A stretch of 64,000 nucleotides of DNA from DAITQM01 sp039794245 (GCA_039794245.1 JBDIVS010000003.1:1-64000); one strand, 5' to 3'. Counted from the first letter of the stretch, positions 50,021 through 59,638 are shown. Translations and numbers: made by a program. The notes: generated by a model not told the origin, from the letters alone.

Positions 50021-50331
50021 ACCCAACTGTTGCATCAATTCCCGGAATTCTCGGTCAAGCGGGTGAGTACAGCTTGTCCGATTGCCCAAAAAATGCGTCG
50101 GGAACGCAATCTGAACGGCCGCAGCCCGGCCCGTTGGGACAGGGCGAGGGCAGGACTGCCCGAGTAAAAACCGTAGTCATTCTACGGTTCGAGGCAAAGC
50201 TGCCGCCCGCTTGGGCAAGAAACCGGGCGCGTCACCCCAGGTGAATTCGATGCTTTAACTAAAATTCTCATAACTTATTGATTTAATGAAGAAATATATA
50301 AATTCAAGCAAAATTTATGCAACTGTTGGGT
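50021..50331. mobile_element. MITE-like element, copy A (311 bp)
   Basis: The ends read ACCCAACTGTTGCATCAATT and, inward from the right, ACCCAACAGTTGCATAAATT (18 of 20 identical). With CCCAAC/GTTGGG as the tips, the flanks are an exact 4-bp duplication TAGA. The interior holds subterminal inverted segments (CAAGCGGG...CAGCTT against AAGCTG...CCCGCTTG) and no gene. It shares its last 150 or so bases almost exactly with copy B at 53984-54218. Confidence 0.9.
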
Positions 50332-50342
50332 AGACACACTTT

Positions 50343-52355
50343 TCAACCCCCCAATACCGCCTGCTCCTGCTCTTTGACCGCCGGATCCGTATTGACATAA
50401 ATGACTTTGCCGGCTGCCGCTCCGGACTGGCAGCGCGAGGCGATCCGGCTGAAACAACTGCCCAACTGGAAGCGGTTCTCATTATTGAAGGGCTGGAACT
50501 CGAATGTCTGGGCCATGACCAGCGGTCGATGCCCGCGGTCGCCGGCTTCGTAACGCCACTTGCGCAGCGCCTCGCGGGCGGCATTGACGTAACGCGAATG
50601 ATCCAGCGAGGCTTCGTCCGGCTCGATACGGCCGATCTTGCCGTCGGCAAGAACCTCATAGAGCAACCGCACCCGGATCACACGCCCCCGGTGGGTGATG
50701 TCCACAGGATAGAGCGGCGCTTCTGAATAAATCAGCCGCGGGGAGCCCCGCATCGCCACCGACGCCAGCGGCGGTAAACCGGCAGCGCTCTGGAACGACG
50801 GCTCGGCAGCCGGCGGCGGCACGGCCTTGGCCATCGTGGCATGTGGGGCTCCGACCTCGCCGCCGGCGGAGCGGATCGACACCGCTGGCGCTTGTCCCTT
50901 AGTTTCACGGCCGGTCGTTGCCCGGTCTGCTGCTTCCTGACCCGTTACGGATTCGATGCCGATCTGAAACAGCGGATCAGCCGCCCGAGCAAGGCTGGCG
51001 AACCGGTGGATCGCGACACTGGTCAGCACCGGGCTGGACGGTTCGGGTCCGGCCAGTAGATCGACCCCCGCTGCATCGTCACCATCGGCTACGCCTGGCG
51101 CCGGCACCGGATCGGCTTGCCGCGACGGCGGCGCATCCCGCACTTCGACCGGCGGCGACTGGGCCTGCATTTGCCGCCAGCGCGATTTGCGGTTGGCGGC
51201 ATCGACTTCGAGCAGCACACGATCGAGCAGGTAGCGGACGGGTTGCGAGCCCGCGCCTGCTCTCCCCGGCGCCGGACCGGCCACCGAATCGCCGGCGGAC
51301 TGCGGCGCCGCCCACAGCGCCCGGGCCAGCGTCGCGTGCGACAGCGAGCCGACAAGCAACAGGCCGCCGAGCAACACGAGCACCGGCCCCGGCAATGAAT
51401 ACCCGGCGTGTGCGGTATGCTGAACGAGCAGCACACGGCGGATGCGGCGCAGCAGATGGCCGCCGCGGGCGGCCATCGCCAGGCCTGCGCCACCGGCGGC
51501 ACGACGGCCGGCGGCCTGGCACTGTTCCTGCAGGCGCAACAGCGCTCGGGCATAGTCGATCCCGGCGCCGGCATCGTGTGCCAGGACGGCTTCATCGCAG
51601 CAGGCCTCGCGCTCCTCGTCGATGCGCCGCGAGAGCCAATGCACCACCGGGTGATAGAACAACACGGTAACGACAGTCTGCTGCACCAGATTGATCGCAA
51701 AATCGAGGCGGCGGATATGCGCCAGTTCATGGACCAGCAGCAACCGCAGCTCGGCCGGCGGCAGGCCGATCCAGGCCGCCACCGGCAGCAGGATCAACGG
51801 CCGGACCCAGCCCAGCGTCAGCGGCGAATCAACCCGGGAAGACAGCACGACCCGCACCCGCCGCGCGATGCCGAGGTCGGCAGCGAGGGTTCTGACCAGC
51901 CCATCGAGCGGCAGCGGCGGCGAGGCGATGCCGCCGCGCCGCAGCCACTGATAACCGGCATATTGCAGCAGCAGCCTGAAACTGCCCGCCGCCAACCCGG
52001 CCAACCAAAGATAAAGCGCAAGGTCTTCGAGCGTAACGCCGGCGGCCGGCCACCAGGTGCGACTTTCGACCAGTACCGACTGCGTCCAGGTCACTGCTCC
52101 GCCAAGCAATGCGGCCGAAAAGCCGGTTTCTCGCACGGCGACCGGTTCTGAAGCAAGATAAGCCGCAGTCACGCCAGGAACGACCAAACAGGCGGCAAGC
52201 CCGATCAAGGCGATCAGATAACGGGTCTGCGGCGTGGCGCCGGCCGCCAACCGCAAGGCCAGCGCCACGACGGCACCGATCACCAACCCCTGCCACAAGA
52301 AATGAAACAGCACGATCGCCAGTATCTGGCTCAAGGCGGAATCGATCAGCATCAT
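50343..52355 (-). CDS. BlaR1/MecR1-like M56 metallopeptidase with C-terminal TonB domain
   Basis: The 670-residue membrane protein has four or so N-terminal helices. The M56 zinc protease motif is 'LLLVHELAHIRRLDF' (HELAH about 209-213), with the third ligand in 'DEEREACCDEAVL' (about 246-258), exposed to the cytoplasm. A further helix ('GYSLPGPVLVLLGGLLLVGSLS') leads to a long periplasmic part. The last 120 residues carry a TonB C-terminal fold ('PRLIYSEAPLYPVDITHRGRVIRVRLLYEVLADGKI', 'AAREALRKWRYEAG'), not a penicillin-binding sensor. So the signal is not a beta-lactam bound by a PBP domain. AGGAG precedes ATGATG at 52355. It follows blaI by 30 bases. MITE copy A ends 11 bases after its stop. 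Confidence 0.9.
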   Translation of the reverse strand: MMLIDSALSQILAIVLFHFLWQGLVIGAVVALALRLAAGATPQTRYLIALIGLAACLVVPGVTAAYLASEPVAVRETGFSAALLGGAVTWTQSVLVESRTWWPAAGVTLEDLALYLWLAGLAAGSFRLLLQYAGYQWLRRGGIASPPLPLDGLVRTLAADLGIARRVRVVLSSRVDSPLTLGWVRPLILLPVAAWIGLPPAELRLLLVHELAHIRRLDFAINLVQQTVVTVLFYHPVVHWLSRRIDEEREACCDEAVLAHDAGAGIDYARALLRLQEQCQAAGRRAAGGAGLAMAARGGHLLRRIRRVLLVQHTAHAGYSLPGPVLVLLGGLLLVGSLSHATLARALWAAPQSAGDSVAGPAPGRAGAGSQPVRYLLDRVLLEVDAANRKSRWRQMQAQSPPVEVRDAPPSRQADPVPAPGVADGDDAAGVDLLAGPEPSSPVLTSVAIHRFASLARAADPLFQIGIESVTGQEAADRATTGRETKGQAPAVSIRSAGGEVGAPHATMAKAVPPPAAEPSFQSAAGLPPLASVAMRGSPRLIYSEAPLYPVDITHRGRVIRVRLLYEVLADGKIGRIEPDEASLDHSRYVNAAREALRKWRYEAGDRGHRPLVMAQTFEFQPFNNENRFQLGSCFSRIASRCQSGAAAGKVIYVNTDPAVKEQEQAVLGG

Positions 52356-52385
52356 CTTCGGACTCCTGCGGCCGGGCACCGCTGC

Positions 52386-52793
52386 CTATCGGGTTTTGCC
52401 GTCGCGTTCGAAATCGCGGATCAGCCGGCGGATCTCGGCCAGTTCCCGGTCATCCACACCCGGCGCATGGCCGAGCGCCCGCAACGCCAGCCGCGTCGCC
52501 GAGCCGCGGAACAGGCGGTGGACCAGATCGCCGACGAACAGATCCTGCGCCTCGTCCCGGCTGAGCGCCGGGCAATAGACATGGGCCCGCTGCTCCTCAT
52601 CCCGGGTGACCAGGCCCTTGGCGTGCATGATCTGCATCAGCTTGAGTGTGGTCGTATAGCTGTTTTTGTGATCGGGATGCAGTATTTCGTGGACCTTGCG
52701 GACCGTGGACGGCCCCTCTTCCCAAAGGACATCGAGAATGGCAAGTTCGGCGACCGTCGGGCGATGCTCGGTCTGCGGCGGGCGTGGCGACAT
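52386..52793 (-). CDS. BlaI/MecI-family repressor
   Basis: A 135-residue winged-helix repressor: 'PTVAELAILDVLWEEGPSTVRKVHEIL' and 'NSYTTTLKLMQIMHAKGLVTRDEEQRAHVYCPALSRDEAQ' are the family's recognition helix and wing. The C-terminal half is the dimerisation and cleavage region. In BlaI/BlaR systems the M56 protease inactivates the repressor when the sensor is triggered; the downstream gene is such a protease. A loose dyad (CTACGA ... TCGTTGTA) lies about 30 bases upstream, in the gap shared with pyrC, and might be its operator; the match to known TACA/TGTA operators is poor. Confidence 0.93.
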   Translation of the reverse strand: MSPRPPQTEHRPTVAELAILDVLWEEGPSTVRKVHEILHPDHKNSYTTTLKLMQIMHAKGLVTRDEEQRAHVYCPALSRDEAQDLFVGDLVHRLFRGSATRLALRALGHAPGVDDRELAEIRRLIRDFERDGKTR

Positions 52794-52923
52794 GAATCAC
52801 TCCTGACTGGCAATACAACGAACATGATCGTAGGACAGCCCGATGCTACTCCGACCGGCGGCCAGGTGCAAACCGGCCTCGGGTTAGAATGAGATCCGCC
52901 CGTCGCCCGCTCTCGAAATTCCG

Positions 52924-54000
52924 ATGCTCGCGATCGCCCGCCCCGATGATTGTCACCTGCACCTGCGCGACGGCGCCTGGCTGGCGCATACCGTCGCGGT
53001 GAGCGCCGCCTGGTGCACCCGGGCCGTCGTGATGCCCAACTTGTTGCCGCCGGTCGCCGGCAAAGAGGCGATCGCCGCCTACCGCTTGCGGATCCTGGCG
53101 GCCAGGCCGCCCGGCAGCGATTTTACGCCGCTGATGACGTTGTACCTGACCGACGAGACGACGCCGCAGGACATCCGCGCTGCGGCCGATCTCATCTGCG
53201 GCGTCAAACTCTACCCGGCCGGCGCCACGACCCATGCCGCCGCCGGCGTCAGGCGGATCGACGCATTGGACCCGGTGCTGGCAGAACTCACCCGCCTCGA
53301 CCTACCGCTTCTGGTGCACGGCGAAACCGTCGATCCCGCAACCGACATCTACGATCGCGAGCAGCGCTTCATCGACTGTCACCTGCGCGCGATCGTCGAG
53401 CGCCATCCCGGACTCCGGGTCGTCGTCGAACACATCACGACGCGCGAGGCGGTGGCCTATGTCCGCGATCACGGCCCGCGGCTCGCCGCGACCATCACCC
53501 CGCAACACCTGCGCTACACCCGCAACGATCTGCTCGCCGGGGGGCTTAGGCCACATTTTTACTGCGCCCCGGTGCTGAAACGCGCGGCGCACCGCAACGC
53601 CCTGCAGGAGGTCGTCGCCGCCGGCCATCCGCGTTTTTTTCTCGGCACCGATTCGGCGCCGCATCCCCGCCGGGTGAAGGAATCGGCCGTGGGCTGCGCC
53701 GGCTGTTACTCGGCACCGACCGCTTTGGCGCTGTACGCCGATACCTTCGAGGCGCTCGGCATCCTCGACCGGCTGGAAGCCTTCGCGGCACATTTCGGCG
53801 CCGACTTTTACCGCCTCGAACGCAATGTGGAAAAACTGGAGTTGGAGCGCCGGCCCTGGACCGTGCCGGCGCAGTACCGCTTTGGTGATGATGAAGTCGT
53901 GCCGCTCGGCGCCGGCGAGACCCTGGGGTGGAAGGTGGCGGGCGCCGCGCCGGGGGTGGGGTTGATTCGGGGAAACTCGGGTAACCCAACTGTTGCATAA
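52924..54000 (+). CDS. pyrC: Dihydroorotase (class II, PyrC type), C-terminus replaced by a MITE end
   Basis: The 358-residue zinc enzyme forms dihydroorotate in pyrimidine synthesis. It shows 'RPDDCHLHLRDGAWL' (metal His pair), 'CGVKLYPAGATTH' (carboxylated Lys), 'LPLLVHGETVD', 'VVVEHITTREAV', 'TITPQHLRYTRND', 'FLGTDSAPHPRRVKES' (Asp) and 'GETLGWKV'. The last codons, for N-P-T-V-A and TAA (53983-54000), lie on the left end of MITE copy B, so insertion changed the original C-terminus. The catalytic part is intact. It is divergent from blaI. Confidence 0.94.
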   Translation: MLAIARPDDCHLHLRDGAWLAHTVAVSAAWCTRAVVMPNLLPPVAGKEAIAAYRLRILAARPPGSDFTPLMTLYLTDETTPQDIRAAADLICGVKLYPAGATTHAAAGVRRIDALDPVLAELTRLDLPLLVHGETVDPATDIYDREQRFIDCHLRAIVERHPGLRVVVEHITTREAVAYVRDHGPRLAATITPQHLRYTRNDLLAGGLRPHFYCAPVLKRAAHRNALQEVVAAGHPRFFLGTDSAPHPRRVKESAVGCAGCYSAPTALALYADTFEALGILDRLEAFAAHFGADFYRLERNVEKLELERRPWTVPAQYRFGDDEVVPLGAGETLGWKVAGAAPGVGLIRGNSGNPTVA

Positions 54001-54218
54001 ATTCCCGGAATTCTCGGCCAAGCGGGTGAGTGCAGCTTGTTCGATTTGCCGCGGCAGCGTAGTTATTCCTACAGTTCAAGGCAAAGCTGCCGCCCGCTTG
54101 GGCGAGAAACCGGGCGCGTCACCCCAGGTGAATTCGATGCTTTAACTAAAATTATTATAACTTATTGATTTAATGAAGAAATATATAAATTCGAGCAAAA
54201 TTTATGCAACAGTTGGGT
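53984..54218. mobile_element. MITE-like element, copy B (235 bp)
   Basis: The ends ACCCAACTGTTGCATAAATT are identical inverted copies over at least 20 bases. Compared with copy A it lacks about 76 central bases, but the outer parts are nearly the same. Flanks just outside CCCAAC/GTTGGG are GTAA and TTAA (3 of 4). It has no gene. Its left end encodes the pyrC stop and its last base is shared with the rubredoxin stop codon. Confidence 0.9.
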
Positions 54219-54403
54219 TAAATTTCGATCATCTCGAAATCTTCCTTGCCGGCGCCGCAATCGGGGCAGGTCCAATACGCCGGGATATCCTCCCAGCGGG
54301 TGCCTGGCGCGATACCCTCATCCGGCGCGCCTTGGCGTTCGTCGTAAATCCAGCCGCAGACGACGCACATCCAGGTTCGGTATTTCGTTTCGGTTTCGGT
54401 CAT
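54218..54403 (-). CDS. Rubredoxin
   Basis: The 61-residue protein carries two CxxCG knuckles, 'MCVVCGWIYDERQGAPDEGIAPGTRWEDIPAYWTCPDCGAGKEDFEMI', which bind one iron. Spacing and the aromatic core (W, Y, W, F) are those of a classical rubredoxin, an electron carrier to alkane hydroxylases or oxygen-defence enzymes. No partner reductase is nearby. The start at 54403 removes a non-homologous upstream stretch. It is divergent from thiE, as in Pseudomonas and relatives. Its TAA overlaps the right tip of MITE copy B. Confidence 0.95.
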   Translation of the reverse strand: MTETETKYRTWMCVVCGWIYDERQGAPDEGIAPGTRWEDIPAYWTCPDCGAGKEDFEMIEI

Positions 54404-54487
54404 TGTCGGGGTCCAAAGGCGTTGTGCTTCAGAATAGCAAATGAATCGGGCGCTGACCGGCACATTTCAATAGAATGCGTTGCATCC

Positions 54488-55183
54488 ATGTCGCTATCCA
54501 AGCATTCACCGGATCAATGGAATCTCCCGGCCCTTCGTCGCGGCGGATTGTACGCGATCACGCCCGATGGCTGGCCGGAAAAGGCGCTCAGCGAGGCGGT
54601 CGAGGCGGCGCTTGCCGGCGGTGTGCGGCAGGTTCAGTACCGCGCCAAAACCGCCACTTTGCAGACGCGCCGCCGGCAGGCGAAATACCTCCAACGGCTC
54701 TGCGCGGCGCACCGGGTACCGCTGATCGTGAACGACGATCCCCATCTGGCCGCCGAGATCGGTGCCGCCGGCGTCCACCTCGGCAGCGATGACCCCGAAC
54801 CGGCCGTGGCGCGGCGCCTCGTCGGCCCGACGGCGATCATCGGCTGGTCGTGTTACAACGATCGAGAGCGGCTGGCCAGGGCGCGCGACGCCGGTGTCGA
54901 TTATGTCGCGCTCGGCGCTTTTTATCCATCCGCGACGAAACCGGGAGCGCGCCGGGCCACGCCCGCCGACCTCGGCGCGGCGCGGCGGACCGGCCTTGTC
55001 GTGGTTGCAATCGGCGGCATCACCTTGGACAATGGCGCGGCGCTGATCGCCGCCGGAGCCGACTGGCTGGCGGTCTGTGGCGGGCTGTTCGGCCCGCCCG
55101 GCACGCCGCCGGCCGAAATCGCGCGCCGCGCGGCGGCATTTCATCGTCTGTTCGAGAGCGTGACCCATGGAACGAAGCAATAG
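54488..55183 (+). CDS. thiE: Thiamine-phosphate synthase
   Basis: The 231-residue TIM barrel joins the pyrimidine diphosphate and thiazole phosphate. Motifs: '[11 protein letters not shown]', '[13 protein letters not shown]' (Q-Y-R in place of QxR-K), '[24 protein letters not shown]', '[38 protein letters not shown]' and '[25 protein letters not shown]'. I choose the ATG at 54488; the longer frame runs into the MITE. It overlaps hemL by 17 bases. Confidence 0.94.
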   Translation: MSLSKHSPDQWNLPALRRGGLYAITPDGWPEKALSEAVEAALAGGVRQVQYRAKTATLQTRRRQAKYLQRLCAAHRVPLIVNDDPHLAAEIGAAGVHLGSDDPEPAVARRLVGPTAIIGWSCYNDRERLARARDAGVDYVALGAFYPSATKPGARRATPADLGAARRTGLVVVAIGGITLDNGAALIAAGADWLAVCGGLFGPPGTPPAEIARRAAAFHRLFESVTHGTKQ

Positions 55184-56459
55184 CGCCTGGCTGGCGCGTG
55201 CCGGCCGGCACATCCCGGGCGGCGTGAATTCGCCGGTCCGCGCCTTCACGGGCGTCGGCGGCGAACCGTTGTTCATCGCCCGCGCCGCCGGTGCCCGGCT
55301 GTACGACATCGAGGACCGTTCCTATCTCGATTACGTCGGCTCGTGGGGGCCGATGATCGCCGGCCACGCCCACCCGCACGTCGTCGATGCGGTACAGAAG
55401 GCCGCGGCGGACGGCTTGAGTTACGGCGCCCCGACCGTTGCCGAGGTGACGCTCGCCGAGCGCCTGTGCGCAATCGTGCCGGGGCTCGAAATGGTTCGCA
55501 TGGTCAATTCCGGCACTGAGGCGACGATGAGCGCGATCAGGCTGGCGCGCGCCGCGACCGGGCGGGACAAAATCGTCAAATTCGCCGGCTGCTACCACGG
55601 CCACGCTGACAGTTTCCTGGTCCAGGCCGGCAGCGGCGCGCTGACCCTCGGCGTGCCGAGTTCGCCCGGCGTACCTCGCGCCGTTTCGGATCTGACACTG
55701 GTACTGCCGTACAACGACAGCGCCGCCGCCGAAGCGTTGTTCGCCGGCGACGGCGATTCGATCGCCGCGCTGATCGTCGAACCGGTCGCCGGCAACATGA
55801 ACCTGATCCTGCCGGAGCCGGGCTTTCTCGACACGCTGCGCGCGCTCTGCACCCGGCACGGCGCACTGTTGATCTTCGACGAAGTCATGACCGGGTTCAG
55901 GATCGGACTGGCCGGCGCCTGGGGCGAATACGGCATCGCCCCGGACCTGGTGACCTACGGCAAGGTCATCGGCGGCGGCCTGCCGGTCGGCGCCTTCGGC
56001 GGCCGCGCCGAACTGATGCGCCTGATCGCACCGTCCGGTCCTGTTTACCAGGCCGGTACCTTGTCTGGCAACCCGCTGGCGATGGCCGCCGGTCATGCCA
56101 ACCTGGATCTGATCACCGCCCCCGGTTTTTATCAGGAACTTGGCGCCAAAACCCGGCGCCTTACCACCGGCCTGCAAACGGCCGCCGAGGCCGCCGGCGT
56201 GCCGTTTGCCACCGCCGCCGCCGGCGGCATGTTCGGGCTGTTCTTCACAACCGAAAAAACCGTCCGCACCTTCGCGCAGGTGATGGCCTGCGACCTCGAA
56301 CGCTTCAAGCGTTTCTTCCACGGCATGCTCCGCCGCGGCATCTACCTCGCGCCGTCGGCCTTTGAGGCCGGCTTCGTCTCGCAGGCCCACACGGCCGGTG
56401 ACATCGATCAGACGATCACCGCGGCGCGCGAGGTGCTCGCCGAACTCGCGGCCAGCTAG
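55167..56459 (+). CDS. hemL: Glutamate-1-semialdehyde 2,1-aminomutase
   Basis: The 430-residue PLP enzyme makes 5-aminolevulinate for haem. It has '[17 protein letters not shown]', '[22 protein letters not shown]', '[38 protein letters not shown]' and '[13 protein letters not shown]'. The PLP Lys is in '[20 protein letters not shown]' (about 272). It closes with '[19 protein letters not shown]', a HemL-specific end. It starts inside thiE, and the thiE-hemL pair is usual in Pseudomonas and related groups. Confidence 0.96.
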   Translation: MERSNSAWLARAGRHIPGGVNSPVRAFTGVGGEPLFIARAAGARLYDIEDRSYLDYVGSWGPMIAGHAHPHVVDAVQKAAADGLSYGAPTVAEVTLAERLCAIVPGLEMVRMVNSGTEATMSAIRLARAATGRDKIVKFAGCYHGHADSFLVQAGSGALTLGVPSSPGVPRAVSDLTLVLPYNDSAAAEALFAGDGDSIAALIVEPVAGNMNLILPEPGFLDTLRALCTRHGALLIFDEVMTGFRIGLAGAWGEYGIAPDLVTYGKVIGGGLPVGAFGGRAELMRLIAPSGPVYQAGTLSGNPLAMAAGHANLDLITAPGFYQELGAKTRRLTTGLQTAAEAAGVPFATAAAGGMFGLFFTTEKTVRTFAQVMACDLERFKRFFHGMLRRGIYLAPSAFEAGFVSQAHTAGDIDQTITAAREVLAELAAS

Positions 56460-56477
56460 CCTCGGCTCGTCTGCTGC

Positions 56478-56742
56478 TTGCCTTGCGGCCATCGGATGGC
56501 GTAAAATAACCGGCTGCTCCGGGTGGATGGCGCACTTTGCAATCCACCGGCGCGGCTCGCGCGGCGGCACGTCCGCCGCGGTAGTTAAATCCACACGCAT
56601 GCCGGCACGGTCCGCCGGGTGCCCGGGATCGCCTCCCGGGTTGCGGCTCGGGGCATGCGGAGGCTCAACCCTGGTTTCGCCACACCGGCCATCGGCCGGC
56701 AAGGCTGCTAAGCCGCGGCGGAACCGCTGACAGGAGCATCAC
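56478..56742 (+). promoter_or_regulatory. rpsB promoter and structured leader
   Basis: TTGCCT (56478-56483) and TAAAAT (56502-56507) lie 18 bases apart. The leader then contains an outer stem GCATGCC (56597-56603)/GGCATGC (56652-56658) enclosing a CCCGGG...CCCGGG hairpin (56622-56640). In E. coli protein S2 represses its own mRNA through a conserved rpsB leader. This leader may serve the same role, but its fold was judged by eye only. Confidence 0.5.
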
Positions 56743-57900
56743 ATGCCCAATATCACCATGCGCCAGATGCTGGATGCCGGCGTTCACTTCGGCCACCAGA
56801 CCCGCTTCTGGAACCCCCGCATGGCGCCTTATATTTTCGGCGCCCGCGGCAAAATCCATATCATCAACCTCGAAAAAACCCTGCCGCTATTCAACGAGGC
56901 GATGAGCTACCTGAGCGGCCTGGCCGCCCGGCGCGGCACCGTGCTGTTCGTCGGCACCAAACGCGCCGCCAGCCGGGTCATAGAAGAAGAGGCCCGGCGT
57001 TGCAAGTGCCCGTACGTCTCGCACCGCTGGCTGGGCGGCACGTTGACCAATTTCCGGACGATCAAGCAATCGGTCAAACGCCTCAAGGAACTCGAGGAGA
57101 TGGCGGCCGACGGCGCCTTCGAGCGTCTGACCAAAAAAGAGGCGCTGGAGCGCGAGCGTGAACGGCTCAAGCTGGAACGCAGCCTGGGCGGCATCAAGGA
57201 CATGCGCAGCCTGCCCGATGCGTTGTTCATCATCGATATCGGGCACGAACAGATCGCGCTCAAAGAAGCGCAGAAACTGGGTATCCCGGTCGTCGCCATC
57301 GTCGATACCAATTATTCTCCCGAGGGCATCGACTATCCGATCCCGGGCAACGACGACGCAATCCGTTCGATCGACCTGTATGTCCGCGCCGCGGCCGAGG
57401 CGATCCTCGAAGGCAAGGCCAGTGCCCCGGTGCCGATCCGCGGCGACGAGGAATACATCGAGCTGGACGAGCAGGGCAACCCGATCCCGCCGGCCGGCGC
57501 CGCCAAACCCGAGCGCCGGCGCGGCGCCCGCACTCCGCCGCGGCGCACCGCCTATGTCGCTGCCGATGTCGATGAAGCACCGGCTGCGGCACGCGGCCGG
57601 CGCCGCAGACCGGATAGCGCCGCTCCCGAGACGGTGGCAGCGGCCGACGACGCCGCCGCTGCGGATGCCGTGACCGAGGTCGCGCAGACAGCGGGCGAAG
57701 CCACCCCGGCGGGGCAGCCCGAGGCGGTTGAAAGCATCGCCGGTCTCACCGCCGCCGCCGAAGGCGGCGAGGCGGCGCAGCCGGCGGCCACCATGAAAAC
57801 AGCCAAAAAGGCGGCCAAAAAGGCGGCCAAAAAGGTCGCCAAGAAAGCCGTAAAGAAGACGGCAAAGAAGACTGCCAAGAAAGCCGCAGCCAAGGCGTGA
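56743..57900 (+). CDS. rpsB: 30S ribosomal protein S2 with histone-like C-terminal tail
   Basis: Residues 1-240 are normal S2: '[31 protein letters not shown]', '[21 protein letters not shown]', '[20 protein letters not shown]', '[33 protein letters not shown]' and '[15 protein letters not shown]'. Bacterial S2 is usually 230-260 residues; this one has 385. The extra 140 start with a Pro/Arg-rich part, then an Ala/Glu-rich acidic part, and end in about 34 residues of repeated A-K-K (57795-57897), like the tail of histone H1 or of some HU proteins. The frame is unbroken and an AGGAG site precedes the ATG. Confidence 0.95.
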   Translation: MPNITMRQMLDAGVHFGHQTRFWNPRMAPYIFGARGKIHIINLEKTLPLFNEAMSYLSGLAARRGTVLFVGTKRAASRVIEEEARRCKCPYVSHRWLGGTLTNFRTIKQSVKRLKELEEMAADGAFERLTKKEALERERERLKLERSLGGIKDMRSLPDALFIIDIGHEQIALKEAQKLGIPVVAIVDTNYSPEGIDYPIPGNDDAIRSIDLYVRAAAEAILEGKASAPVPIRGDEEYIELDEQGNPIPPAGAAKPERRRGARTPPRRTAYVAADVDEAPAAARGRRRRPDSAAPETVAAADDAAAADAVTEVAQTAGEATPAGQPEAVESIAGLTAAAEGGEAAQPAATMKTAKKAAKKAAKKVAKKAVKKTAKKTAKKAAAKA

Positions 57901-58012
57901 TCGGCCGCCCGCGATCGACGGGCATCCCGCCCAACGACCGGCCGGCTACGGCTCGGCACCGGCAAGGTCGCTCGGCATCTCACCTGAAGCAATTTGACGA
58001 TGAGGAAATGAA

Positions 58013-58885
58013 ATGACGATCTCCGCCCAACAGGTCAAGGAACTGCGCGACAGAACCGGCGCCGGAATGATGGAGTGCAAAAAAGCACTGGTCGAGACCG
58101 GCGGCGATCTCGATGCGGCGATCGACCATCTGCGCAAGGCGGGCCTGGCCAAGGCCGACAAAAAAGCCGGGCGGGTCGCGGCCGAGGGGGTGATCGCACT
58201 GGCCCGCGACGCGAATGGCGCGGTGCTGGTCGAAATCAACAGCGAAACCGATTTTGTCGCCCGCGACGCCTCGTTCCTCGAATTCGCCAGGCAAACGGCC
58301 GGCGCGGCGCTGCGGACGAATGCCGGCGATGCCACCGAACTCGCTGCCGCTACCCTGCCCGGCGGCGACACGGTCGAGGCGGCGCGCCAGGCGCTGATCG
58401 CACGAATCGGCGAGAACATCCAGGTCCGCCGGCTGGCGCACCTGGCCGCCGGTGGCGGCAGCCTCGGCGCGTATATCCACGGTGGCCGCATCGGCGTTCT
58501 GGTCGCGGTCAAAGGCGGTGACCCGGCACTGGCCGACGATCTGGCGATGCACATCGCCGCCTTCGCGCCGCAGTGGATCGATCGCAGCGCCGTGCCGGCC
58601 GAGGTGATCGCCAAGGAGAAGGAAATCCTTCTCGCCCAGGCCGAAGGCAGCGGCAAGCCGCCCGAAATCGTCGCCCGGATGGTCGAAGGAAGGCTCGCCA
58701 AGCAACTGGACGAAATCACGCTGACCGGCCAGCCGTTCGTCAAGGACAACGATACGAAAGTCGGCAAACTGCTCGCCGCGCGCGGTGCCGAAGTGCTGGA
58801 CTTCGTCCGCCTGGTGGTCGGCGAAGGCATCGAAAAACAGGCCAGCGATTTCGCCGCCGAGGTGATGTTGCAGGCTGGCCAGTAA
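58013..58885 (+). CDS. tsf: Translation elongation factor Ts
   Basis: The 290-residue nucleotide exchange factor of EF-Tu starts 'ISAQQVKELRDRTGAGMMECKKALVETGGDLDAAIDHLRKAG' and has the 'INSETDFVARDASFLEFA' motif that inserts in EF-Tu. 'QLDEITLTGQPFVKDNDTKVGKLL' near the end is also conserved. GAGGAAATGAA precedes the ATG. It follows rpsB by 112 bases. Confidence 0.97.
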   Translation: MTISAQQVKELRDRTGAGMMECKKALVETGGDLDAAIDHLRKAGLAKADKKAGRVAAEGVIALARDANGAVLVEINSETDFVARDASFLEFARQTAGAALRTNAGDATELAAATLPGGDTVEAARQALIARIGENIQVRRLAHLAAGGGSLGAYIHGGRIGVLVAVKGGDPALADDLAMHIAAFAPQWIDRSAVPAEVIAKEKEILLAQAEGSGKPPEIVARMVEGRLAKQLDEITLTGQPFVKDNDTKVGKLLAARGAEVLDFVRLVVGEGIEKQASDFAAEVMLQAGQ

Positions 58886-58918
58886 CCGGCCGCGGTGACT
58901 GGCGCCAACGGAACCGAT

Positions 58919-59638
58919 ATGGACCAGCCAGCGCCGGTGTACCAGCGCATTTTGCTGAAACTGAGCGGCGAGGCGCTGCTCGGCGATGAAGATTACGGCA
59001 TCGATCCCAACATGATCAGCCGCATCGCCCGCGAGATCGGCGAAGTGATCCACGCCGGCGTCGAAGTCGGTGTGGTGATCGGCGGCGGCAACATCTTCCG
59101 CGGCGCCGGACTCGCCGCTTCGGGCATCGACCGTGTCGCCGGCGATCACATGGGCATGCTCGCCACCGTGATCAACGGTCTGGCGCTGCAGGATGCGCTG
59201 GAAAGCCAGGGCGTCACCACCCGCCTGATGTCGGCGATCTCGATGCGCGAGATCTGCGAGGATTACATCCGCCGGCGCGCCATCCGCCACCTGCAAAAAG
59301 GCCGCGCCGTGATCTTCGTCGCCGGCATCGGCAATCCGTTTTTCACCACCGATTCGACGGCCAGCCTGCGGGCCATCGAAATCGGCGCCGACGTGATGAT
59401 CAAGGCCACCAAGGTCGATGGCATCTACAGCGGCGACCCGCTCAAGGACCCCACCGCCAAGCGCTACAGCCACATCGGTTACGACGAGGTGATCGAACGC
59501 AAACTGGCAGTGATGGACACCAACGCCATCGTCCTGTGCCGCGACCAGGCGATGCCGATCCGCATCTTCAACCTGTTCGTAAGCGGCGATTTGATGCGCC
59601 TGGTACGCGGCGAAGAAATCGGCACGCTGGTCAGTTAA
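58919..59638 (+). CDS. pyrH: Uridylate kinase
   Basis: The 239-residue enzyme makes UDP from UMP. It shows '[24 protein letters not shown]', '[45 protein letters not shown]', '[56 protein letters not shown]' and '[28 protein letters not shown]'. The ATG at 58919 matches the family; a GTG at 58895 is possible. Its TAA shares one base with the 15-bp palindrome that follows. frr does not follow, unlike in most relatives. Confidence 0.96.
   Translation: MDQPAPVYQRILLKLSGEALLGDEDYGIDPNMISRIAREIGEVIHAGVEVGVVIGGGNIFRGAGLAASGIDRVAGDHMGMLATVINGLALQDALESQGVTTRLMSAISMREICEDYIRRRAIRHLQKGRAVIFVAGIGNPFFTTDSTASLRAIEIGADVMIKATKVDGIYSGDPLKDPTAKRYSHIGYDEVIERKLAVMDTNAIVLCRDQAMPIRIFNLFVSGDLMRLVRGEEIGTLVS

Noticed and set aside
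54173..54487. N-terminal extension of thiE from 54173
   Set aside because: The stretch is MITE sequence and antisense rubredoxin; ThiE similarity starts after 54488.
55020..59473. Long antisense ORFs opposite hemL and tsf/pyrH
   Set aside because: They mirror conserved genes on the plus strand and show no homology-like motifs.
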